Part shown: positions 1 through 9,024 of the stretch, piece after piece
Layout of the letters: each line of letters begins with the position of its first letter
Position numbering within the stretch: the stretch's first letter is position 1
Assembly (NCBI GenBank): GCA_963703605.1
Contig: CAVPFC010000053.1
Span: 180,631-244,630, forward strand
Origin: DASXKD01 sp963703605
GTDB lineage: Bacteria > Actinomycetota > Actinomycetes > Streptosporangiales > Streptosporangiaceae
Reading direction: 5' to 3'
DNA length: 64,000 nt
The notes under the pieces: model-generated
Database searches by the model: none
The model's input: only the letters and a program-made list of their open reading frames with translations
Told to the model about the DNA's origin: nothing
Made by a program: the position numbers and the translations under genes

Positions 1-1
1 T

Positions 2-331
2 GAGGACCTGCCCGCAGACGAGCAGCCCGGGCCCGGGCCACTGTCACAGCAAGAGGCCCTGGAACTGCTCGCCCTCAGCGAGGTAATCGCCCGCAAGGCC
101 GCCTACGGCCGCCAGCTCACGGTGCGGTCGGCACGCGCGGCAGGTGCCTCGTGGGCACAGATCGGTGCTGCCCTGGGCACCACCAAGCAATCCGCGTGGG
201 AGGCTCACAGCCGGTGGATCGACCAGCAGGCAAGCCACCGCAGTGCATACGGCCACCCGAGCATGGACAGCCAGCAGGCCGCAGCCGCTCGCGCACTGGC
301 AGGCAACCCAGACAGCGAAGCGCCGGCGTAG
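2..331 (+). CDS. Helix-turn-helix protein, 5' end outside window
   Basis: The frame is open from the first bases of the window to a TAG at 329-331, so the start lies upstream. The visible 109 residues contain a HTH-like segment (AGASWAQIGAALGTTKQSAW) typical of small actinobacterial DNA-binding proteins of the type in which a basic helix precedes a WAQIGAALG recognition unit. Downstream of the HTH the tail is polar and Ala-rich (QQAAAARALAGN) with no further domain. A GTG at 122 could start a shorter protein, but codon use stays coding-like upstream of it, which favours the truncated long form. The DNA target and role cannot be told. Confidence 0.7.
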   Translation, partial: EDLPADEQPGPGPLSQQEALELLALSEVIARKAAYGRQLTVRSARAAGASWAQIGAALGTTKQSAWEAHSRWIDQQASHRSAYGHPSMDSQQAAAARALAGNPDSEAPA

Positions 332-745
332 GCCACGGCGCCCGGCAACCCGCACCCTTCCCGCTCACGGGCGTGACCGAGCGTCGGCAGCCACGCCGAT
401 CACCTGGATCGGCGCATGGCGCGACCACGGCGCCACTCTCTGCTGGGCGCGCAGATCGATTCTTATTGCTCACCTGCCTCGGCCCGGCCGGATGCTGTCG
501 CGCTGTGGCGACCTCGGCGGCGCCGGCCCCGGCGCTATACCGGCTACCCGGAATACGGAAGCACCGGCCAGCACCCCCTCGTCAACGGGTGCTGGCGGCA
601 ATGGCAAGCGGCAGCTACAGCACCAAACTTGAAATTAGCCGAATCAGCCGTCCCGAGGTCATCCATCCCGTCGTCGTATAAGGCACGAGACCTCGTGGAA
701 CGTATTAACTGGGCAGCATGGCCGCCGCTGGAAGGGGATGCCGAT
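332..745. other. Intergenic, no gene seen
   Basis: About 410 bases between the HTH gene and a small membrane-protein gene. Long frames cross it on both strands, but none shows actinobacterial codon bias or a recognisable domain. Around 610-700 the base composition is lower in GC than either flank, which fits a promoter region for the gene starting at 746. Confidence 0.5.
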
Positions 746-1015
746 ATGACAGGATCAAGCCTGGCCCCCATTCTCATTCCGGTCGTCGTCGTGATCAGTC
801 TTGCCGCCTGGATCTTCATGGTCTATCACGCCGACAGCCACCCCTATTGGCGCGGCCAGGCCACAACGCTCAAACAGCCGCGATCCAGTGCCCCATCAGC
901 GGCCGGGCAGCGCCCAGAACTGTCGCGGCGGCAAACCACATCGACCCGGCACGCCGAAGATCCCACGGCCCGACCGCACCGGATAGATGAGCAGGGAACC
1001 CCACGTGCGGCGTAA
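746..1015 (+). CDS. Small single-pass membrane protein
   Basis: An 89-residue protein. The ATG at 746 follows GGAAGGGG with suitable spacing. Residues 7-27 (APILIPVVVVISLAAWIFMV) form one strong transmembrane helix, followed by YHADSHPYW, and then a Pro/Arg/Ala-rich, probably cytoplasmic or unstructured tail. Actinomycetes carry many small proteins with this build (short N-terminus, one helix, then a HADxHP-like motif). Function is unknown. The frame is open further upstream to 416, but that extension lacks an SD sequence and coding character. Confidence 0.65.
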   Translation: MTGSSLAPILIPVVVVISLAAWIFMVYHADSHPYWRGQATTLKQPRSSAPSAAGQRPELSRRQTTSTRHAEDPTARPHRIDEQGTPRAA

Positions 1016-1082
1016 AGGCGCAAGCTAATGAAGATCAGCGGGAAGATCTGGGCACTCGCAGCTGTCGGCAAGCCGCATCCTG

Positions 1083-1679
1083 CTATCGGCTGTCTGACTG
1101 GGTGGTGGCCAGCTCGCCGAGCTGCAGGAACAGCTCGAACGCCTCGGTGACGCCGTTGGTGTCCTGGGTGGCGAGCAGGTCGAGCAGGAGCCCTCGGGTG
1201 ACGGCCATGCTCAGCCGCGCGGCTGCAGGCGCCGTCCGGGGGGCGGTTCCGCTCTTGGCCATGGCGGCGGTGAGCGGCTCGAGCCAGCCGGTCACCACAT
1301 GCTCGAGGAAGCCCTCGGTGCCCGGGCGGCCGCGCAGGGCGTGCACGTACAGCTCGAAGAACAGCCGCTCCTGCGGCCACAGCGCCGGATCGCTGTAGTG
1401 TGCCCAGAACCGGCGCGCGTCGTCCGCGCTGATCGCACCCACCTCGCGCAAGGTGGCACGTTCCGCCTCCTCGACGGCGAGCGTGACCGCGGCGAGCAGT
1501 CCCTCCCGGGACCCGAAGTGGTACAGCAGCATGCGGTGGCTGGTACCGATCGCGGCGGCCAGCTCGCGCAGGCTCAGGTCCGCGATCCCGCCCTGCCTGG
1601 CGATGGCGACGGCGGCGGCCAGCAGACGGGTCCTGGCTGATTCCGGCTGGCGCGGTCGGGATTCTTGCGGTTCGGCCAT
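1083..1679 (-). CDS. TetR/AcrR-family transcriptional regulator
   Basis: A 198-residue TetR-type repressor if translation starts at the ATG at 1679 (MAEPQESRPR); an extended start at 1757 would run through the intergenic operator and is less likely. The N-terminal HTH is clear: ARTRLLAAAVAIARQGG, LSLRELAAAIG, then SHRMLLYHFGSREGLLAAV, the family's recognition helix and YxHFxSKxxL-like motif. The C-terminal helical ligand domain is undiagnostic. It is divergent from an SRPBCC-fold gene with only 22 bp between the two starts, and a palindromic operator candidate lies in that gap, so it probably represses the pair, as is common for divergently placed TetR genes. Confidence 0.88.
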   Translation of the reverse strand: MAEPQESRPRQPESARTRLLAAAVAIARQGGIADLSLRELAAAIGTSHRMLLYHFGSREGLLAAVTLAVEEAERATLREVGAISADDARRFWAHYSDPALWPQERLFFELYVHALRGRPGTEGFLEHVVTGWLEPLTAAMAKSGTAPRTAPAAARLSMAVTRGLLLDLLATQDTNGVTEAFELFLQLGELATTQSDSR

Positions 1680-1687
1680 GGCTGAGC

Positions 1688-1719
1688 GTACCATTCGGTA
1701 CATGTTCCGTTTGGTACAT
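1688..1719. promoter_or_regulatory. Probable TetR operator between divergent genes
   Basis: Two nested symmetries are visible. CGGTACATGTTCCG (1696-1709) is a 14-bp near-palindrome with 12 of 14 symmetric bases. Outside it GTACCA (1688-1693) and TGGTAC (1712-1717) form an inverted pair. The element CGGTACAT/TGGTACAT also recurs as a 16-bp-spaced direct repeat. This layout suits a TetR dimer or pair of dimers and overlaps the proposed ATG of the + strand gene at 1702. Confidence 0.55.
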
Positions 1720-2220
1720 TCATCCGGCCGCTTGCGGGTCGCAGCTGAGTCAGTCACTAATGCCGCACCGCAGGCCGTGTGGGCGCTGGTCGCCGACGCT
1801 ACCCGCTACCCCCAGTGGGGGCCGTGGAGCGCGGCTGGCTACCGAGGCACTGCCTCGCACGCTCCCGGCGCGGTGTACTGGCTGCGTTCGGCCAGCCGTG
1901 CCTACGGCCGCTACGTGACCACAGTCGAGCGCGTCGAGGAGATCGACGAAGGCCGCCGCATCGTGTACACGGTGCTAGGCGGTATGCCGGTCCGCGGCTA
2001 CCGGGGCGAGGTCACGCTCACCCCGTCCCGCGGGGGAACCCGGGTCAGCTGGGCCACCAGCTGGGACAAGACGCTACGTGGCCGCCTGGTCTGGCGCGGG
2101 ATGCGTGACTTCCTCCCCGCCATGCTCGCCAGCCTCACAGCCGCCGCCGCTGCGAGCCAAAAGCCCAGCCCTGAGCACGACACCAGCAGCGCCGGCACCA
2201 GCGAAGGCGAATGCCCATGA
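1702..2220 (+). CDS. SRPBCC (START/Bet v1-like) family protein
   Basis: A 172-residue protein with the SRPBCC polyketide cyclase/dehydrase signature: AAPQAVWALVADATRYPQW near the N-terminus, then alternating beta strands and a long C-terminal helix (RGRLVWRGMRDFLPAMLASL). Such proteins bind hydrophobic ligands in a helix-grip cavity; the ligand is not evident. The ATG at 1702 sits inside the candidate TetR operator and has no clear SD, so the mRNA may be leaderless or a TTG a few codons later may be the true start. It is divergently paired with the TetR gene and probably under its control. Confidence 0.8.
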   Translation: MFRLVHSSGRLRVAAESVTNAAPQAVWALVADATRYPQWGPWSAAGYRGTASHAPGAVYWLRSASRAYGRYVTTVERVEEIDEGRRIVYTVLGGMPVRGYRGEVTLTPSRGGTRVSWATSWDKTLRGRLVWRGMRDFLPAMLASLTAAAAASQKPSPEHDTSSAGTSEGECP

Positions 2221-2262
2221 TCAGCCTGGCGTTACCGGCAGCCTTGGTTGAGTGCCCGGGGG

Positions 2263-3192
2263 TTAGATGCGGTGAAAGCCCCAGTTCAGGAGCTGACGGG
2301 CGGCAATGAACAGCGCGTTCGGGCTGCTGGTGGGGTTGACGTGCAGGACCACGCCGATCAGCGTGCGGCGGCCGCGGCGGGCTTCGAACAGAAAGCAGTT
2401 GCCCGCGGCGTTGGTGTTGCCGGTCTTGATGCCCAGCATGCCACGGTAGGACCCGAGCAGCCCGTTGGTCGTCTGCCACAGGTAACCGTGGTGCGAGGCG
2501 GTGGCAGCCACGTGGTAGCGGCGCTGCGCCACGATGCGGCGGAACAGCGGATTGCGCATGGCCTGCTGACCCAGCCGGATGAGGTCAGCCGGGGTGGAGT
2601 AGGTGGAGTGCTCGGTCGGGTAGGGCATTCCGTCGAACCACGAAAAATGGGTCGACACCAACCCCATCGCCTTCGCCGTGGCGTTCATCTTCGCCACGAA
2701 CGCGGCCCGGCCCGGCCCATAGCTGGAGGCCAGCAGGTAGGCCGCGTCGCAGCCGGAGGGAAGCAGCATCGCCTCCAGCAACTGGCGGGCGGTCAGCACG
2801 TCCCCGGCGATCAGCCCGGCGCTGCTGGCTCCGCGCTTGTGAACATACCGGATGGCACCCGCGGTGACCTTGATCTTCCGGCTCAGATCCCCAGCTGACA
2901 GCACGATCAGTGCGGTCATCACCTTGGTGATGCTGCCCATCGGCCGGGCGACGTTGACGTCCCTGCCCCACAGCCGCACACCCATACCGGCATCTACCAG
3001 GCCCGCTCCCCAGGCGTTCACCCGCGGCGGCGCCGCATACCATTCCCCGGCAGCAGCCGCGGGACCCGGCACGACCATGGCCGCAGCGGGAGCCGCAGCC
3101 CCGGCAGCCGCCGCCAGCACGACCACCACAATGAGGCTGCCCGCCCCCGACCGGGCCCACCGTCGGCCGCGCCCAGCCCGCCCCGTCCACAT
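2263..3192 (-). CDS. D-alanyl-D-alanine carboxypeptidase (PBP5-type, S11)
   Basis: A 309-residue secreted serine DD-peptidase that trims the terminal D-Ala of peptidoglycan stem peptides. A basic start (WTGRAGRGRRWARSG) and a hydrophobic helix form a signal peptide or anchor, followed by an Ala-rich linker. Active-site motifs are present in order: SITK (Ser87, Lys90), SGC (146-148; the usual Asn is Cys, a variant seen in actinobacterial members, followed by DAA), and KTG (256-258) in GIKTGNTNAAG. The ATG at 3192 is preferred over an in-frame TTG at 3204, although neither has a strong SD. The catalytic domain appears complete; the C-terminal PBP5 domain is absent. Confidence 0.88.
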   Translation of the reverse strand: MWTGRAGRGRRWARSGAGSLIVVVVLAAAAGAAAPAAAMVVPGPAAAAGEWYAAPPRVNAWGAGLVDAGMGVRLWGRDVNVARPMGSITKVMTALIVLSAGDLSRKIKVTAGAIRYVHKRGASSAGLIAGDVLTARQLLEAMLLPSGCDAAYLLASSYGPGRAAFVAKMNATAKAMGLVSTHFSWFDGMPYPTEHSTYSTPADLIRLGQQAMRNPLFRRIVAQRRYHVAATASHHGYLWQTTNGLLGSYRGMLGIKTGNTNAAGNCFLFEARRGRRTLIGVVLHVNPTSSPNALFIAARQLLNWGFHRI

Positions 3193-3348
3193 AGTGCGAT
3201 TCAACCAGTTCAGCGGCTGCCGCTTCTGCGGGTGCCGGCACCCTGGTCATGCAGGGCGGCTGCGGATCGCGATCTTTCGCACCCCTCGCTTAACGCTTCG
3301 GGCCTTCACTTGCGCGCTCTGCACATGCCAACCGAAGGGTCACTTGGA

Positions 3349-4467
3349 TCAGGTCGAGACGTTTAGTCTCGCTGTACCGGTTGCGGTGTTCGACTCCAGG
3401 GTCAGCCGCACTGTGTAGGTCCCGCGCCGGGTCAGGGTATCGGGACCTACCCCGACCGAGTTGCAACTGAACGCGCTGTCGACCGTCCCGGCCGGGCCCA
3501 GCAGCGTCACCGTCGCGCAGCCCGAGCCGTCGCTGGTCACCAGCTTCGTCACCGCCGCGGTGACCCGCTCACCTGCCTTACCAGCAAAAGTACGCTCCAC
3601 CTCCTGGCCGACCCGTCTGACGTTCATCGACACCGAGGCGCCATTGACCGTCACCGGGCCCAACACCTTCGGCGCCGACACCCACAATGTCGCCGTACCC
3701 GTTGCGGTGTTCGACTCCAAAGTCAACCGCACCGTGTAGGTCCCGCTTTGGGTCAGCGGATCGGGGCCCACCCCCACCGAGTTGCAACTGAACGCGCTGT
3801 CGACCGTCCCGGCCGGGCCCAGCAGCGTCACCGTCGCGCAGCCCGAGCCGTCGCTGGTCACCAGCTTCGTCACCGCCGCGGTGACCCGCTCACCTGCCTT
3901 ACCAGCAAAAGTACGCTCCACCTCCTGGCCGACCCGTCTGACGTTCATCGACACCGAGGCGCCATTGACCGTCACCGGGCCCAACACCTTCGGCGCCGAC
4001 ACCCACAATGTCGCCGTACCCGTTGCGGTGTTCGACTCCAAAGTCAACCGCACCGTGTAGGTCCCGCTTTGGGTCAGCGCATCGGGGCCCACCCCCACCG
4101 AATTGCAGCCGAACGCGCTGTCCACCTTCCCGGCCGGGCCCAGCAGCGTCACCGTGCCACAATCCGAGCCGTCACTGGTCACCAGCTTCGTCACCGCCGC
4201 GGTGACCCGCTCACCCGCCTTACCAGCAAAAGTGCACTTGGCGGTGGCGCCCGGCCTCGAGATCTTCATCGACACCGGCGACCTGTTCACCATGACGGAG
4301 CAGCCAGGCGACACAACGCCCCTTGCCGCTGAAGCCGACGCCGGTGACCACAAAACCAAGCTCGTTACAGCCGCGACCACGGCAACCACGGGTGCAACCC
4401 TCGGGGCGCCCCCGAACAGCCCCCGCTTTGATTCTCGCCAGCCCCAACCGGCTCCGATAATAGGCAC
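3349..4467 (-). CDS. Secreted protein with three tandem ~107-residue beta domains
   Basis: A 372-residue protein from the GTG at 4467, chosen because GGAAGGGGGG lies five bases upstream; the frame is open another 200 bp but without an SD. It has an N-terminal hydrophobic segment (VAPVVAVVAAVTSLVLWSP) ending in ASASA, a likely signal peptide. Then follow three copies of a domain with the pattern FAGKAGERVTAAVTKLVTSD, GTVTLLGPAG, SGTYTVRLTLESNTATGTA. The pattern resembles bacterial pre-peptidase C-terminal or Ig-like beta-sandwich domains. No catalytic motif is seen, so an adhesive or structural cell-surface role is an inference. Units 2 and 3 of the protein are almost identical. Confidence 0.75.
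   Translation of the reverse strand: MPIIGAGWGWRESKRGLFGGAPRVAPVVAVVAAVTSLVLWSPASASAARGVVSPGCSVMVNRSPVSMKISRPGATAKCTFAGKAGERVTAAVTKLVTSDGSDCGTVTLLGPAGKVDSAFGCNSVGVGPDALTQSGTYTVRLTLESNTATGTATLWVSAPKVLGPVTVNGASVSMNVRRVGQEVERTFAGKAGERVTAAVTKLVTSDGSGCATVTLLGPAGTVDSAFSCNSVGVGPDPLTQSGTYTVRLTLESNTATGTATLWVSAPKVLGPVTVNGASVSMNVRRVGQEVERTFAGKAGERVTAAVTKLVTSDGSGCATVTLLGPAGTVDSAFSCNSVGVGPDTLTRRGTYTVRLTLESNTATGTARLNVST
3461..4310. repeat. Tandem repeat, 321-bp period, three units
   Basis: Positions 3461-3781 and 3782-4102 are successive 321-bp units that translate identically over at least 92 residues in one frame, with almost no silent differences. A third, more diverged unit follows to about 4310. Near identity at silent sites points to a recent duplication or gene conversion within the coding region of the secreted protein. 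Confidence 0.85.
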
Positions 4468-4955
4468 GGCAACCCCCCTTCCGATGCCATAGCGCTCACT
4501 ATCCTCTGCTCCAACGGCGATGTCCAGGACGATAGCAGTCTTGGTGAACCATACTTTGGTGAAGGTCGCTAAGACATGACGGAATCTTGAAAAATAGGTC
4601 GCCGAGATCCCACCACTGCTCGGTGGTAAGGTGAAGCTGTCGATATCATTACCGACGGTACGTATCACGCCCGCGACAAACGGCTTAACGTAACCGATGT
4701 CGCTAGTGGCCTGGCTCTTGTTTAGCGACCCGCGGCCGCTGCTCAGGTACGGAAGCCGCGCCCTGCTGCCGAACGGCTGGAAAACGGACGTCGAGTAGCC
4801 AAGCTGGCTGCTGCTGATGGTGTCGCGCGGATGCGGGGTGTAGTGGAACTCCGCGTAGGGCGTTGGTCGACCGCGGGCGAAGATGCGAGACTGGCTGTCA
4901 GAGCAGCGGCGGCTGGCGCAGGTGCCAGCGCCGCGGATGAGAGGGGCGCACGAGG
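4468..4955. other. Intergenic between divergent genes
   Basis: About 490 bases between the GTG of the repeat protein (minus) and the ATG of an alpha/beta hydrolase (plus). GC is locally lower near 4540-4700 (tttggtgaaggtcgc and similar stretches), which fits promoters. No gene is supported; frames crossing it do not show a domain. Confidence 0.5.
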
Positions 4956-5750
4956 ATGGCAGGCGGCCCGGTTGTTTTTGTGCATGGTTTGTGGCTGCAC
5001 GCGAGCTCGTGGGGCTCGTGGGCGGATCTGTTCCGCGAGTCCGGCTATGAGCCGCAGGCGCCGGGCTGGCCCGGCGACGCGGACACGGTCGAGGAAGCCC
5101 GCAAGAATCCAGAGCGTGCCGCCGGGAAGGGCATCGACGAGATCGTCGAGCACTACGCCCAGGTCATCGCTGGGCTCGATGCCCGGCCGGTTGTGGTCGG
5201 CCACTCCTTTGGCGGGCTGATCGCGCAGCGGCTGCTGGGGCAAGATCTCGCCGCTGCCGCGGTGGCGATCGACCCGGCACCGATCAAGGGCGTGATCTTC
5301 TTGCCGCCATCCGCGCTGCGGGTGGCCTCGATCGCGCTGCGCCGCCCAGCGAACAGAAACGCGGCGGTATCGCTCACCGCCGAGCAATTCCGCTACGGCT
5401 TCGGCAACGCCGTGCCCGAGCCAGAGTCCAGCGAGCTCTATCAGCGCTGGGCCATTCCCTCGCCGGGCCGGCCGCTGTTCGAGGCCGCGACGGCGAACTT
5501 CGTCCCGCGCTCACCGGCCAAGGTCAACACCGCCAACAAGACCCGTGGGCCGCTGCTGATCACCGCCGGCGGCCGCGACCACACCGTCCCGGCGGCCATC
5601 AGCCACGCGACGCGCCGCCTCTATCACAAGTCGCCCGCAGTCACCGACCTGCGCGAGTTCCCCGATCGCGGCCACTCGCTGACCGTCGACCACGGCTGGC
5701 GAGAGGTCGCCCAGACGGTCCTGGACTGGCTCAAAGAACGCGTACCGTAG
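4956..5750 (+). CDS. Alpha/beta hydrolase
   Basis: A 264-residue single-domain alpha/beta hydrolase. It has the opening VVFVHGLWLHASSWGSW oxyanion-hole region, a GHSFGG nucleophile elbow (Ser84), Asp208 in GGRDHTVP and His240 in DRGHS, giving a complete catalytic triad. There is no signal peptide, so it is cytoplasmic. The start ATG follows GAGAGGGG and CGAGG. The family covers esterases, lactonases and C-C hydrolases, and the substrate cannot be inferred from neighbours. A GC-rich imperfect hairpin just after the stop (about 5762-5800) may terminate it. Confidence 0.88.
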   Translation: MAGGPVVFVHGLWLHASSWGSWADLFRESGYEPQAPGWPGDADTVEEARKNPERAAGKGIDEIVEHYAQVIAGLDARPVVVGHSFGGLIAQRLLGQDLAAAAVAIDPAPIKGVIFLPPSALRVASIALRRPANRNAAVSLTAEQFRYGFGNAVPEPESSELYQRWAIPSPGRPLFEAATANFVPRSPAKVNTANKTRGPLLITAGGRDHTVPAAISHATRRLYHKSPAVTDLREFPDRGHSLTVDHGWREVAQTVLDWLKERVP

Positions 5751-5908
5751 CCCGCGCCAGGTCCGGCGCGCGGCCTGCGGCCGCCTCCGCGCCGCGGACA
5801 GTTATCGATGCCGGGTCGTCGCGGAAACATCGGGGCTCGGTAACGCGGCAGGTGCCGGCAGGCTCCGAGGCCGCGGGCGCGCGCGCTTGTTTCGTCGAGG
5901 GAGACGCA

Positions 5909-8740
5909 TCAAAGCAGAGTCTCGCCTCCGGCGCTTTCGTGTGCTGGTGTTGGCGTGCTGGCGCGGGCGAGCACGTCGCGTAGCTGGTTCCGCCCGGCTA
6001 CGCCAAGCTTGGGGTAGGACCTGTACAGGTGCCAGCTGACGGTGCGCGGTGAGAGGAAGAGCCGGTCGCCGATCTGGCTGTTGGTCAGCCCGTCGCTGGC
6101 CAGGCGGACGATCTGGCGCTGCTGGGGGGTTAGCTCCCATAGTGCATCGCGGTCGCCGACCACGTCGGCGACGGCTACCCCGCACGCTCTCAGCTCTGCC
6201 TCCGCCCGCTGCGCCGATGACCGGGCCCGCAGCCGCCGGAAGGTTCCCAGAGCCTCCGTCAGTTGGGGCTTGGCGTCGTTGATCCGGCGCCGCCGCCTCA
6301 GCCATTCGGCGTAGTCGAGCCGAAGCTGTGCCCGTTCGAAAGGCCACTGGTCTCCGGCGGGGTCGGAAAGCGCCGTGCCGAAATAGGTTTCTGACTTGGC
6401 TGGGTCGGCGAGGATGCCGCGGGCGCGGGCGATGAGCTGCTCGAGCCGGGGAGAGGCCATTCCGTTCAGATTGCTGAGTGCGTGCTCGATGACGTCGCAT
6501 CCTTCGTTCCGCTGATCGGAGCGGACCGCGGCGGCGGCGAGATCTGCCACGCCCAGGTAGGAGACGTGGTTGTGCAGGGGCGTGCCATCCTCGCTGAACA
6601 CCCCGCGGAGCTGGGTGAAGGCAAGCAGGTAGCTGCCGTCGGCGAAAGCCGCGACCCCGTGGGCGCGCCGGGCCCAGGCGGCTAGCAGTCCGTTTTCGGC
6701 GGGATCGACGCTGGCGAGCGCCCTGCTGGCATGCTTGCGCGCCGCGGCGGAGTCCCCGCGCATGGCGAGAACGGCGGCCGCGATCACGTCAGCGGACGCG
6801 GCAACGATGTCCATCTGGTTTGCCTCGGCCAGATCGGCGGCTTCGGCGGCAACTTCGAGCGCCTCGTCCCAGCGCCCCACGTCGGTGTATGCCCACCCGA
6901 GCGCGGTCAGGCCCGGGCCACTGGTGCCGCGCGTGCCGGGTGCCCGGAGCTGTTGCATGGCGTCCTGCAGCATATGGATCGCCAGGTCGGATTCGTCCAG
7001 GAGCCATGCGGCGGATCCAGCTCGCCACAGAGCGGGCTCATCGAGGGCAGTGCGGGCGATGCGGCGCAGGTACGGGACGAGCTGATTTCTGTTGCCGAAC
7101 GGGTCGGTGCAGGCCCGTATCCAGAGCCGCCGCGCGCCGGCATCAGCGCGCGGGCCACCGACGGGGGACGGCGCCCTGTCGTTTTCCAGGAGTTCGAGGA
7201 TACGGTTCAGGGCCTGGCGGCTGGCAGCCGCGCCTGAGTAGTAGCCGACGGTGGCTGCATCGGCGAGGGCGTCCCAGGCGAGGCCCGGCAGGTCACGCGA
7301 TGCCTCTTCGGCGACGGAGATGAGCGCGGCCAGCGCGGCTGAGCGCCGACCAGAGTAGGCCAGCGCCCACCCGGCGTCGCGGCGGGCTGTCAGCCGCACG
7401 GCGGGGTCGGCTGTCACCGCCAGGGCACGGGTGGCCAGGTCCTGGACCCAGTCCGCCTGGCCGGTGGAAATGGCGGTCGAAGCGGCGGATACCAGCCGCC
7501 GTGCCTGGTCCTGGGGGTGGGGGCTGAGTTCGGCCGCGCGTTCCATCGCCAGCGCTGCGGCGGCCGCACCGCCGCGGTGTTGTGCCTGGGTAGCTGTGGC
7601 CTCCAGCAGCGAGGCCACCTGTTCGTCAGGATTTAGTGCCGCGGCTGCCAGGTGCCAGGCTCGCCGGTCTGGCTGGTCGTGCAGGGTCTCGGCGAGCTGG
7701 CGGTGCGCTGCGGCGCGCTGGGCGAAGGGCGCGGAGTGGTAAATGGCAGAACGGACCAGGGGGTGGGAGAACTGCAAGCCGGTCCGGTCTACCTTGACCA
7801 GGCCCAACTGCTCGGCCGGCGCGAGGACATTGGCGTCTAGCCCGGCACCGCGCCCGGCTGCTGCGTTCAGGTCCGGGCCGTCGGCCACCGCGGCCAGCAG
7901 CAGCACTGCTTGCGTCGGCTCTGGCAGGGCGGCGAACCTCGAGGCGATGACAGCGCTCAGCCGGTCAGTCAGGGGCAGTGGCTCAGCGGCCCACCGCCGG
8001 CTGGCGGCGGGATCCGCGGCGATCACTTTCGCCAGCTCGATCAGTGCCATGGGATTACCGGCGGCCTGGGCGAGCACCGGCGCCCGGGCCCGTCCGCGAG
8101 GCGGGCAAGGCTGCTGGTCCAGCAAGCGGCCGGCGTCTGCAGCTGATAGCGGCTCAAGATGCAGCTCCGGGAATCCTCGGTCAAAGCCGGCGGGCGGCGC
8201 CTCCCCCCGGGCGGCCAGAAGCAACACCACCCGCTCGGCGTCGAGGCGGCTGCTGACGAAGGCCAGGGCGTCAAGCGAGCTACGGTCGAGCCAGTGGCAG
8301 TCGTCGGCGACCACCAGGAGCGGGCAACGCTCCGAAAGATCCGAGAGCAAGGTGAGTACGGCGAGCCCGGTGAGGAGCGGGTCAGAAGCAACGGGGTCCG
8401 CAGCAAGGCCGAGAGCCCCCAGCAGGGCTTGTTCCTGACGGGCGGGAAGGCCGGCGGCGCTGGACAGCACCGGCCGCAGCAGCTGATGCAGCCCTGCGAA
8501 CGCGAGCTTCGACTCCGATTCCCGGCCGGTGACGGACAGTACCTGCATGCCCGCTGATCGTGCCCGTTCGGCTGCGTCCGCCAGGAGCACGGTCTTGCCC
8601 ATGCCTGCCTGACCGATAATGAGCAGGACCTGGCTGGTCCGCGGGACCGGATCTACCAGTCCGCGCAGCGTGGCAAGCCCGGCTTCCCGACCAATGATGG
8701 GTGCGGACTGCCGTGACGGGTGTTCACCGGGGCCTGGCAT
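5909..8740 (-). CDS. LAL-type LuxR regulator (ATPase + TPR-like + HTH)
   Basis: A 943-residue large ATP-binding regulator of the LuxR/MalT type. From the ATG at 8740 (GGGAGGA eight bases upstream; an ATG at 8770 is an alternative) come a Walker A GQAGMGKT at about 43-50 and a Walker B LLVVADD at about 141-147. A long helical ARM/TPR-like middle follows (GWAYTDVGRWDEALEVA and similar). The last ~75 residues form the LuxR HTH (LTPQQRQIVRLASDGLTNSQ, then RLFLSPRTVSWHLYR). Such proteins activate adjacent operons in response to an inducer. It is divergent from the hydrolase-SDR-VOC operon at 9025, its most likely target. Confidence 0.9.
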   Translation of the reverse strand: MPGPGEHPSRQSAPIIGREAGLATLRGLVDPVPRTSQVLLIIGQAGMGKTVLLADAAERARSAGMQVLSVTGRESESKLAFAGLHQLLRPVLSSAAGLPARQEQALLGALGLAADPVASDPLLTGLAVLTLLSDLSERCPLLVVADDCHWLDRSSLDALAFVSSRLDAERVVLLLAARGEAPPAGFDRGFPELHLEPLSAADAGRLLDQQPCPPRGRARAPVLAQAAGNPMALIELAKVIAADPAASRRWAAEPLPLTDRLSAVIASRFAALPEPTQAVLLLAAVADGPDLNAAAGRGAGLDANVLAPAEQLGLVKVDRTGLQFSHPLVRSAIYHSAPFAQRAAAHRQLAETLHDQPDRRAWHLAAAALNPDEQVASLLEATATQAQHRGGAAAAALAMERAAELSPHPQDQARRLVSAASTAISTGQADWVQDLATRALAVTADPAVRLTARRDAGWALAYSGRRSAALAALISVAEEASRDLPGLAWDALADAATVGYYSGAAASRQALNRILELLENDRAPSPVGGPRADAGARRLWIRACTDPFGNRNQLVPYLRRIARTALDEPALWRAGSAAWLLDESDLAIHMLQDAMQQLRAPGTRGTSGPGLTALGWAYTDVGRWDEALEVAAEAADLAEANQMDIVAASADVIAAAVLAMRGDSAAARKHASRALASVDPAENGLLAAWARRAHGVAAFADGSYLLAFTQLRGVFSEDGTPLHNHVSYLGVADLAAAAVRSDQRNEGCDVIEHALSNLNGMASPRLEQLIARARGILADPAKSETYFGTALSDPAGDQWPFERAQLRLDYAEWLRRRRRINDAKPQLTEALGTFRRLRARSSAQRAEAELRACGVAVADVVGDRDALWELTPQQRQIVRLASDGLTNSQIGDRLFLSPRTVSWHLYRSYPKLGVAGRNQLRDVLARASTPTPAHESAGGETLL

Positions 8741-9024
8741 CTGCCTGTCCTCCCGGGCAGTCCGTTTCATCAACGCCGTCTCCAGGCTAATCAGCTTTGA
8801 TCGCGGCCTGAGCATGCGGGCACCAGCGCGGTGGCTGCCGTCGCAAGAGCGTCCCAGGCGAGCGTCGCCGGGTCTGGCGCCATCGTGCCCGACCACCATT
8901 CATCCCGAACGCCGGCATGCCCCGTACCGGCTTGCGCGCCAACTCCAGTCATGTTGCGGGTACCCCAATCGCGCCATCGCTCCACACGATGGCGACAAGA
9001 CGCAATCCGGAAGGAAGTACCGAG

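Noticed and set aside
144..1015. Long overlapping plus-strand frames before the small membrane-protein gene
   Set aside because: They lack SD sequences, domains and GC3 bias; only the segment from 746 reads as a protein.
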